A stretch of 64,000 nt of DNA from Cyanodermella asteris (Eukaryota > Ascomycota > Lecanoromycetes > Ostropales > Stictidaceae). The notes beneath the pieces are model-generated. The model saw nothing but the letters and a program-made list of their open reading frames with translations. It was not told the DNA's origin and searched no databases. Position 1 is the stretch's first letter. Each line of letters starts with the position of its first letter. A program made the translations under genes and the position numbers. Below are positions 57,708-64,000 of this stretch, piece after piece. The stretch is from assembly GCA_900618795.1 (NCBI GenBank), contig UYJD01000005.1:769570-833569 (forward strand), read 5' to 3'.

Positions 57708-58451
57708 CTACTTGCAGATATCTCCTCTTGCGCATCTAAGCACCAATTCCATCAGTTCAGCATTTCCGGACTCTTGTGCAACGTCAATGGGGCGTTTGCC
57801 CCTGCCGTCCTCAAGTGCAGAGTCGGCACCATGGGCTAACAAAGCCTTACAAATCTGTACATGGCCTTTGCGAGCCGCCAAGTGCAGCGGGGGCGATCTT
57901 GTAGCCGCCTCTCAATCTACCGGGTCTCCATTTGCGTCGAAGCCTCGCTCTAGTAAGTACTCGACGACATCAACTTTGCCTGCCAGAGCGGCTGCGGACA
58001 GCGCCCATGAGTCGCGAACGCCCGCACCGTGCTCGAGCAGTAGTTCGACAACAGCAGGATCGTCATAGCCAGCTGCCGCGCAAAGCGTCGATGGGACGGT
58101 TCCAGGATCAACACTCGGATCGGCGTTGTGTTCGATCAGTAGTTTGATGATCGGAAATGGACGTTTACTTTGAAGTGCCACCGAGAGAGCGGTTCCGTGG
58201 CGGTCAAACTCCATGTTTGCGATTGCTCGGCTATAGGCGAGGAATGCTTACACCATCGAGATTGGTCCAGCATAGAGCACGCGACGGATCGTGGACTCTT
58301 CAATGTCGAAAGCTGGCGGTAGTTCCCCAAGGATCATCGTGGCTGTGGAAGAATTGCTTTCGTCGACTGCTTTACGCAAGGCCGGGTGATAGAATTCGTC
58401 AGCGCTCTGCTCTGATGGACCCTGCGACAGCGACACATTTCTGGAGGTCAT
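57708..58451 (-). pseudogene. Ankyrin-repeat protein gene with two in-frame stops
   Basis: One continuous frame of 248 codons runs from the ATG at 58451 to TAG at 57708, broken only by TAA at 58250-58248 and TGA at 57914-57912. Ankyrin repeats are clear on both sides of the second stop: PFPIIKLLIEHNADPSVDPG, DDPAVVELLLEHGAGVRDS, GKVDVVEYLLERGFDANGDP, and after it PPLHLAARKGHVQICKALLA and KRPIDVAQESGNAELMELVL. The TAA could be a 21-nt intron start, but that is too short for a fungal intron and the sequence reads well through it. TAA from CAA is a CpA-to-TpA change, the type made by repeat-induced point mutation. Partner and role unknown. Confidence 0.8.
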
Positions 58452-59064
58452 ATCCGCTCGTATCGGTTGCCGAGATCGTAGGTGGAGCCTGTCTCGATCG
58501 CTAGATACAAATAATCAAATACAGTTTGAGGTTTGAGCAAGAGGACTTTCGGTCACATCAAGGACGGATAGGAACGAGCTGGGTCGATTGAGCAGCCGGC
58601 TGTCTACACCTTGCGGTCACTAACGTCGCTATAACCACCTAGCCTCTCAGACGGCCGAGCTATAGGTCCGGCACACACTACTCTATTCACCGGAAAGCAT
58701 GCTACTCGCTATATCGAGCTTATAAGGGCTAGAAAAGGGGGCTTGTTGCTTAGCCCTTCAGTAGTACTCAAGTCCGACAGCTCGTTTCGGTCCCAGACCA
58801 GTTCAACCGTTGCTCGTCTACGAGCAATGATGGAAGAGGCATCCGAGAATCGCTTTTCATGGCATCTAAAATTGAAGCTAAATAGATCTCTAATCCACCC
58901 TATTCTCTGACCACTTCTCGATTATCATTTCGTCACTCATTTCAAACTCAGCATCCGGGAGCCGGCTGCTGTCCATTTCTTCATCGCGATCATATTGTTT
59001 TGAAGCACCTCATTCCTTCGCTTGTTATATTCTCCACCTTCTCAAGCCATTGAAATCTAAAACA
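58452..59064. repeat. TA-rich segment, probable mutated repeat debris
   Basis: From about 58610 to 58770 the sequence is dense in CTA, TAG and TATA steps, unlike the GC-balanced genes around it. It includes an 8-bp perfect inverted repeat (AAGGGCTA at 58724-58731, TAGCCCTT at 58751-58758). This composition resembles repeat sequence altered by C-to-T mutation. No element family is identifiable. The right part is the upstream region of the secreted-protein pseudogene. Confidence 0.4.
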
Positions 59065-59864
59065 ATGAAGACTGCGTGGCTCCTTTTGGTGACAGGATCC
59101 TTACTATCATGCAAGGTCCTGGGTATGGACGACATGCCGCCTGACAAAGGCGAATGCCCTTCCACAGACTAGCTCCGAAAATGGTTTGGTGAGAAGACGG
59201 CAATCGGTGATAAGACTGTCTTTTACACGAAACCCGCAAGCAACAATGATGCGAAGCTTTTTACCAACCAGATCGGTGGCTACTTTTAGAGCAACCTAGT
59301 CGATCAAAACCTATACTACGACTGGCTAGGGCAGTGCAAAGATAGCAAGAATCAGGACATGCTCACACCACGAATAGCTGAGGCCATCGCGCTTAAGTCA
59401 AGGGGTACCGCCTACGTCATGCTTAAGAAGACTCCAAGCGCAAAGTCCATTCGGATAGAGGTCGAGAAAGCTGCGCTTGAGAAGAACGGTGTCACAATCA
59501 TGAAAGTGCGGCCGGGGGTGGTAAGCCAGCACCATACGGAAACGGTAGTCCCGGACCTTCGCCAGCAAACTCACGGGAGGAATCTCCAATCTGTGCACAC
59601 AAGCGTGCTGCCGGTGGTAAAGCCTGCAAACCATATACCGGCAAGGATGCAACAAAGGGCAAAGGAACCCAGGACCAAGCAGCAGAGAAAAAGGGAAAGC
59701 ATGGAAAGGGAACCAAGGAAGCTAAGCATGGAAAGCATTCCGCGGTCGGGGGTAAGGAATCGATAATCAAAGAGTCCTCAAGCAAGAAACCCTCGAGCGG
59801 AGGACAAAAGAATGGAAAGAAAGTTAACAAGAGGTGGCATCCACGCCAGGTCAAAGTTGTCTAG
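59065..59864 (+). pseudogene. Decayed gene for a small secreted protein
   Basis: The frame opens with a classic signal peptide (MKTAWLLLVTGSLLSCKVLG). It then continues in a single frame through two TAG codons (59170-59172 and 59287-59289) to about 59500, with ordered-looking segments such as KTVFYTKPASNNDAKLF and TPRIAEAIALKSRGTAYVML. From about 59505 the coding character moves to another frame: a Gly/Pro/Ser-rich stretch, then a Lys/Gly-rich tail (GKHGKGTKEAKHGKHS) ending at TAG 59862. So it carries two stops plus one frameshift. Both TAGs could come from CAG by CpA-to-TpA change. I tested splicing away each stop with GT-AG pairs and none kept the frame. I do not recognise the family; no toxin or enzyme motif seen. 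Confidence 0.65.
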
Positions 59865-60541
59865 CTAGAGATGTCGCCTAACAATACTGCATGCCACCAA
59901 TATCCGGAGCAGCTCCAGTGAGCTCTGTCCATGCCGGTTAATAGTCAAGCGGCTGCAGACGCTGCACGGCCAACGATGATAACCACAGGAACACGGCCAA
60001 ATTTCTGGTGGGAGTGCGCTTTCTCTGCTTGTGATCCCTGACAACCTCGAATGCGTCCATGTAATAAGAACTTCAGTCCGGATGGGTCGGAGATTCAGGA
60101 CCGACGCAGGAGTACTTACATACGCCGCCGTCCAGACTTTCAAGGTCGCGGCTTGCTCAGGGAGAGAGCAGGCCCGCATCGCGGGCTATCACCGAGTCTG
60201 GCCTTTCTGGAGCGGAACTTCTCAAAAGGATGGCGCTTTTCGAGAGCAACAGATTGCTCGTTGTTTTTTTGCTTGAGTCTGAAGGTGCGCCCGGGCTGGT
60301 TGCCCCTCGGTAGATGAGTACTAACACTCGAGAATGTCTGGTTGTATAGCTGAGAATCAGTTCGTGAGATCATTATCTCGTGACTCGATTACTCCTCTGC
60401 ATTGAGTTGTGAACTTCGGCGTTTGTTGCTAGTCCCGAAATATCTATGTTCATCTCCGTTCACATGTTTCGTCCTCGAGCCCTTTCTCCTTTTCTGAGGG
60501 AGACCGCTTCACCCCCGCGAATCGTTGCGCTTGTTGCTCTG
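59865..60541. other. Convergent intergenic
   Basis: Between the secreted-protein pseudogene (+) and the Glu-rich protein gene (-). Nothing recognised. Confidence 0.5.
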
Positions 60542-61069
60542 CTATAGAGAGTCGCTGCTCTTCCTGCGCAAGAGTTGGCTTGCCTTCGACAGCTGTTGCT
60601 CTGCTCCATGTTCAGACTGATCGTGTTTCCTAGCTGTTGCCCTTTTTAAGAATCGTGTGGAAGCTTTGCGTAAAGCTTGGTTCAGACGCTGCTCCTCTTG
60701 CTCAAGAACCAGCTCTTCTGCCGAAAGTCGTTCGTCGGCTTCGCGGAAAAACTGCTCGTTTTGCCCCGGGAGGAATTCTTCTTCTGGCAACTGTCGCTCG
60801 GCTCCAAGCAAATCCGGTTCATCTCCTTCAGATGACTCTTCCTCAAAAATACCCAATTCTCCTTCTGACAGCCGCTGTTCGGCTCTGAGAAAGGCCTGGT
60901 CATCTTTCTTGAGCGGCTTTTCTCCTGTTAAACCCTGCTCTTGTTTTAACACCTGCTGCTCGGCCTCAGAAACTTCCTCAGCTGTACGGACAAACTTTTC
61001 GTAAATTGGACCGAGGAACCGGTCTTCGGAAAGCTGCTGCTTGATGTCTAAGAAATGCTGCTCATCCAT
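60542..61069 (-). CDS. Glu/Gln-rich repeat protein of unknown function
   Basis: Single exon, 175 residues from the ATG of MDEQHFLDIKQQLSE. No family recognised. The protein is built from about six degenerate units of 17-25 residues, best seen as DEQHFLDIKQQLSEDRF, DDQAFLRAEQRLSEGEL, DLLGAERQLPEEEF and NEQFFREADERLSAEEL, then EQEEQRLNQAL. Each unit would form an amphipathic helix, so a helical rod or coiled coil is likely. The C-terminus is basic (KRATARKHDQ...LLRRKSSDSL). No signal peptide or membrane segment. The open frame continues upstream through the (GT)n tract, encoding His-Thr repeats, but the region before 61069 reads as leader. Divergent from Get5, 426 bp between starts. Confidence 0.55.
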   Translation of the reverse strand: MDEQHFLDIKQQLSEDRFLGPIYEKFVRTAEEVSEAEQQVLKQEQGLTGEKPLKKDDQAFLRAEQRLSEGELGIFEEESSEGDEPDLLGAERQLPEEEFLPGQNEQFFREADERLSAEELVLEQEEQRLNQALRKASTRFLKRATARKHDQSEHGAEQQLSKASQLLRRKSSDSL

Positions 61070-61221
61070 GTCACTGTCGGTGGTGTGGCCATGGACAGGC
61101 ACGCGAAAAGCGTCGAGCCCTTGGAGAGGCGCTGGCACGGTCGTGAAGTGATAGGCCGGCGGTGGAAAGCAGCCGGGTAAGGAGAACGTTGGGTAGATAA
61201 GGAGGGAGAAAGAGAAGAAGG

Positions 61222-61244
61222 GTGTGTGTGTGTGTGTGTGTGTG
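61222..61244 (+). repeat. (GT)n microsatellite, 23 bp
   Basis: An uninterrupted GT dinucleotide run lies in the divergent promoter between the Glu-rich protein gene (-) and Get5 (+). Length is likely to vary between strains. Confidence 0.95.
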
Positions 61245-61495
61245 AAGCGGCGAAAGGTGCTGAGGCCGAAATTCGAGCAACTCACTCTCACTCCCACTGT
61301 CACGCTCAGGAACGGCGGCTTGGCGCGATTCTTCTCTCATCGATTCGCATCGCGCGGGCGCAGTACAGCCCGCTCGCTCCGCCTGTGTCACGGCATGCAC
61401 GACAGCTGGTAGTCGAGCTTGACCTGCTTCCAAACCCGACCTTCATGCCATCTGATGACTGGGAGCACCTTGCCTATGGTGATCATCCTCACAAA

Positions 61496-62180
61496 ATGAC
61501 AGAGCTTTCCTTCGCGAAGGCCTTCCTGACCACTCTTGACAACCGGCCCGTCAAATTCCAGTCCGACTATGCAATCGACCTCAGGAGTTTGGAGCCTCAG
61601 GGCGCTGTGTGTCCCATCTAGCGCTATGTCTCTGCGATTCACTATGCTAACGCCAAAAAAGTATACCCTCCCGCGCATGCCCAAACCCATGCGCAAAGCT
61701 GAGCAAGCATCGGCACCTGGTTCAGCGCCCGCTCTAAAAGTCACCTTGAAATCCCTACGGAATCCACCGTTAGACATCACATTACCCGCACAATCGGCGA
61801 CTACGAGTGTCTTAGATCTCAAGCAGAAGGTAGCGACAGAGACCGGGATTGTGGGCACGGACAAGATTCGGTTGTTGTTCAAGAAGAAACCATGCTCCGA
61901 TTCGAAAACACTACGGGACTTGATTGGCGAAGAGACGGCACGTGAGCTTCAGTTTAGCGTGATGATTATGGGTGGCCTGCCTGCAAAAGAAGCTGCCGGG
62001 GCTCAAGAGACTCCAGCGACGGAAGCACCGATCGCGCAGGGTGAAAGTGGGCTGGCGACAATGGAAGGGAACGAGTTCTGGAAGGACTTGGAAGGGTTTC
62101 TCCTGCAAAGAGTTAGGGACCAAGCAGTGGCCGAGAAAGCAGTCAGGATTTTTCACCAGGCCTGGACGCAGCAGAGATGA
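61496..62180 (+). CDS. get5: Get5/Mdy2-like ubiquitin-domain protein
   Basis: Two exons (61496-61606, 61662-62180; 55-nt intron with branch TGCTAAC), 209 residues. Exon 1 encodes MTELSFAKAFLTTLDNRPVK, the N-terminal helix that docks on Get4 in this family. The junction reads PQGA|YTLPRMPKP, as homologs do. A ubiquitin-like domain follows at about 60-125: LKVTLKSLRNPPLDITLP, VLDLKQKVATETGI, KIRLLFKKKP and ELQFSVMIMGG. The C-terminus (EFWKDLEGFLLQRVRDQA) fits the small dimerisation domain. Get5 with Get4 and Sgt2 hands tail-anchored proteins to Get3 for insertion in the ER. An in-frame ATG 17 codons upstream (61445) could extend the protein. Convergent with cofilin. Confidence 0.88.
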
Positions 62181-62489
62181 CAACATAAGGAATGACTTTG
62201 AACACGAATCAAAACGCAAACTGGTACAATACTGTCGCATTCAGAATTGGACCTGCCCATGTCCTCAGGGCTCTAGCATGTTAGTGAATGTCGTCGTTCT
62301 TCGCCCTCGACGTCTATACAGACCACCTGTCCAACAATTGCCAGCAATTCCGACGGGGTTCAGTCTTGGTGTACAGCGTCGCCAATTTGGTGGCGATGGT
62401 AGCAGTCAGACAAGTGCTGATTTGTGATAGATTGGATCGCAGGCAAGCTCTCGGAGTGTACATGATGGGATGCGGTGGGGATGACCAGT
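62181..62489. other. Convergent 3' intergenic, 309 bp
   Basis: Holds the 3' untranslated regions of Get5 (+) and cofilin (-); no other feature seen. Confidence 0.5.
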
Positions 62490-63166
62490 CTAGGCTCTGC
62501 CCTTGGAGATGTCCTTAAGAATAGTCTCGTACTCGATATCGTCCTCGCCGTTGGCCTGGATCTCGCCACCGATGCCGGTAAGAGCGTTCTTGAGAGACTC
62601 CTTCGAGGAGGCGTAGGTCATCTTGGGCTATCGTTTGTTAGTACAGATGTCACTATTGCTCAGAGCGAAGCGTACCATCAACAAGGCCCCCTCATCCGGG
62701 GACCAAGAAACGAACACAATCTTGTTCCTGAAGTATCGTCAGCCCCTGATCTCTTGATCGAATCGGTCGTCCACACCTTGTACCCTCGCCTCCAGGAAGC
62801 TCATATTGAAAGTCGTACACAGCGTAGCGGGGACCGGCGCCCTCCTTGCCCTTGCTACTCGACTTCGCGTTGAGCAGCTTCTGCTGAAACACTTCCCAAT
62901 TCGGGTCCTCAGATTTCTCTTCGACGACGATCTGCTTGTAGTCGTCTGACATTTTGAAGATGATGTATTTGAGCTTGGCGGGCTTGCCGAGCTTGAGCTC
63001 GTTGAATGCCGTGACGCATTCGGCGTTGACTGAGACTCTGAACGTGTTTGTTAGCTAGGTTGCGTTCCCAGGCGTGGCCTCGGTCCTCGACATGCGTACC
63101 CTGATTTGCTCTAGTCACAGAATTAGCATAGTCCTCTTCCCGGCTTCGATCACAGTCACTCACCAT
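62490..63166 (-). CDS. cof1: Cofilin, actin-depolymerising factor
   Basis: Rebuilt from five exons: 63166-63164, 63110-63100, 63037-62777, 62727-62676 and 62627-62490 (introns 53, 62, 49 and 48 nt), 154 residues. The first coding exon is only ATG and the second is an 11-nt microexon; together they give MSKSGVSVNAECVTAFNELK, the usual cofilin start. The ADF-H domain continues with KLKYIIFKMSDDYKQIVVEE, RYAVYDFQYELPGGEGTRNK, IVFVSWSPDEGALL and MTYASSKESLKNAL. The MxYASSK segment is the long actin-binding helix. Cofilin severs and depolymerises actin filaments, and is essential for endocytic patch turnover. For exon 3 the donor GTGTGG is used instead of the nearer GTACAA because only it keeps the conserved TRNKIVF in frame. 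Confidence 0.94.
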
Positions 63167-63688
63167 GTTGCGCGGACTTCGTCTGTGGGGGTTGGAGGAA
63201 GAGGCGCACTGCGATCAAATTGTTGCCTCCGGAGCAGTTAGCACAGCGTCCAAACAAGAACGTGACCCCGCCAGGATGGCGACGGAAACGGTGGCTCGCG
63301 GAGCACCTCAAAATCCCTACCTAGTGTGAAGCAATCGGGAAGCTGAAAGCGCAAAAAGGCTGAAACTAGCAGAGGAGGAGCGCAGAGGGTGTCGATTTTG
63401 TAGGTGTTGTGATTCAGGCCCCCCCACTAGTCAGTCGAGTGAGGCCGTACGGAGTGCGGGCACGCTAAAAGCCCATTACTGCGGCTGCGACTGCCGTTAT
63501 GATAATTCCGGTTCACTTCCTCTTTCGTATTAGCGTGTCCGCCGCCCTCTACCTTTAGAGGGCCGTTCTTCCTTATATAGAAGGTAGCCCTCCGCCTCTT
63601 ATTAATATTAGTTCTACGAGTATTTACTCCTCTTTTAGATATAGAGACTTTATAAATATAAGTTGTTTAACATACTTTATTATATTAA
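63167..63688. repeat. Promoter of cofilin then AT-rich repeat debris
   Basis: The left part should include the cofilin promoter. From about 63410 the sequence turns into repeat-like DNA: an imperfect inverted repeat (63457-63468 with 63530-63541, 11 of 12 pairs), a perfect 7-bp hairpin (63545-63562), and then a very AT-rich run from 63590 to 63700. The TA-step excess suggests repeat-induced mutation of a transposon tail, probably of the LINE fragment to the right. Confidence 0.45.
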
Positions 63689-63955
63689 TTATCTCTTTGC
63701 AACAAAACTTTTACTCTTTTGTAGCGATAGATCTAGCTCAGTCGATGCCATTTTCCGTCCTCCGATATGATTGACAGGCAGGAGATTGAGCTTTTCCGTC
63801 AGAAACATCAATCGGGTACCAATGACTGCCTCTGGGGCCTTGCCAATGGTATTCAGGAGTGTAATGGACCGGTAGGCCTTTGGCTGAGAGTATTGATCCC
63901 TTCCTGGCTTCCTCAACACTACCGTGATTGACTGCGGAAATGCCGGGGATAGTTA
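63689..63955 (-). pseudogene. LINE-type (Tad-like) reverse transcriptase fragment
   Basis: On the minus strand the segment reads SITVVLRKPGRDQYSQPKAY, then RSITLLNTIGKAPEAVIGTR and LTEKLNLLPVNHIGGRK, the start of the reverse-transcriptase domain of non-LTR elements (palm and finger motifs with the LLP...GGR signature). The upstream YPRHFR segment is in another frame, so a 1-nt shift lies near 63937. After the GGR motif similarity fades into AT-rich DNA, and the catalytic YADD motif is absent. The fragment cannot be active. Its upstream side is cut at 63956 by an LTR-like sequence. Confidence 0.8.
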
Positions 63956-64000
63956 TGTAACGCGGGCACGGGTTGGTTGACTATGTAGGCGACCAATGAA
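63956..64000 (+). mobile_element. Probable LTR start, continues beyond the window
   Basis: Starts with TGTAACGCGGGCAC, identical to 17601-17614, exactly where the LINE fragment is interrupted. TG at the border and sharing of the sequence start at two unrelated loci fit an LTR terminus. Only 45 bp are visible, so retrotransposon type cannot be assigned. Confidence 0.5.

Noticed and set aside
58231-58251. GTAAGC...TATAG as an intron removing the first stop in the ankyrin gene
   Set aside because: It would be only 21 nt long, far below fungal intron sizes, and the sequence reads naturally as coding apart from the TAA.
61226-61495. Coding extension of Get5 upstream to 61226
   Set aside because: The added residues are low complexity (Cys/Val from the GT run) and the conserved family start MTELSFAK lies at 61496.
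62777-62784. GTACAA as donor of cofilin intron 3
   Set aside because: It breaks the frame before the conserved KIVFVSW; the GTGTGG donor 7 nt further keeps TRNKIVF intact.
1-64000. CRISPR arrays, operons, ribosome binding sites, prophage
   Set aside because: The DNA is fungal nuclear; no spaced direct-repeat array or bacterial gene is present.
1-64000. tRNA or rRNA genes
   Set aside because: Reading for B-box and cloverleaf patterns gave no candidate I would defend; a covariance-model scan would be decisive.

Overview
The window reads as nuclear DNA of a filamentous ascomycete, probably a Dothideomycete (class inferred from protein flavour only). Genes are protein-coding on both strands. 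Introns are short (about 46-170 nt), GT-AG, often with a CTAAC-type branch site. Housekeeping families are typical of fungi: SreA-type GATA factor, HSF, Svf1, HAL-type kinase, Sen54, Get5. About 20 genes are supported. Several are split into exons so small that no single long open frame shows them, so I rebuilt their exon structures by hand (EB1, Arp2/3 subunit 3, cofilin, Svf1, Get5, mitochondrial L11).

Layout: 0-2.6 kb has no recognisable gene. 2.6-9.5 kb carries cyclin C (-), EB1 (-), a mitochondrial OsmC-like protein (+) and an F-box/WD40 protein (-). A 3.5-kb gene-poor stretch precedes the iron-responsive GATA repressor sreA (+, 13.0-15.0 kb). At 15.5-17.7 kb are a small unknown gene (-) and an Rpr2-like gene cut at its 3' end by what looks like an LTR end, next to an assembly gap. 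19.0-24.3 kb holds elongin C (+), Sen54 (-) and a HAL/Ppk8-like kinase (-). 24.3-27.0 kb is gene-poor and contains a 313-bp TIR element. At 27.0-29.1 kb uL11m (-) and svf1 (+) are divergent. 29.8-43.0 kb is the complete cytoplasmic dynein heavy chain (+). 43.6-48.5 kb holds a HAD phosphatase (+), Arp2/3 subunit 3 (-) and a TPR-DnaJ cochaperone (-). 49.1-57.3 kb holds MCM6, HSF and CWC27 (all -). 57.7-59.9 kb is a decayed patch with two pseudogenes. 60.5-63.2 kb holds a Glu-rich repeat protein (-), Get5 (+) and cofilin (-). The right end is transposon debris: a LINE-type reverse-transcriptase fragment interrupted by an LTR-like end.

The genes form no single pathway or cluster. Functional themes recur by chance: cytoskeleton (EB1, dynein heavy chain, Arp2/3 subunit, cofilin), protein quality control and stress (HSF, TPR-DnaJ, Svf1, Get5), ubiquitin ligase adaptors (F-box/WD40, elongin C), and RNA processing (Sen54, CWC27, Rpr2-like). 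I found no credible undescribed multi-gene system. The most interesting signals are small: an LTR that appears to supply the stop codon of an Rpr2-like gene; two adjacent genes with C-to-T-type stop codons; a TIR element with a 3-bp target duplication; tiny first coding exons in three cytoskeletal genes; a 3n intron with a TAGTAG acceptor; and possible leader control of sreA.
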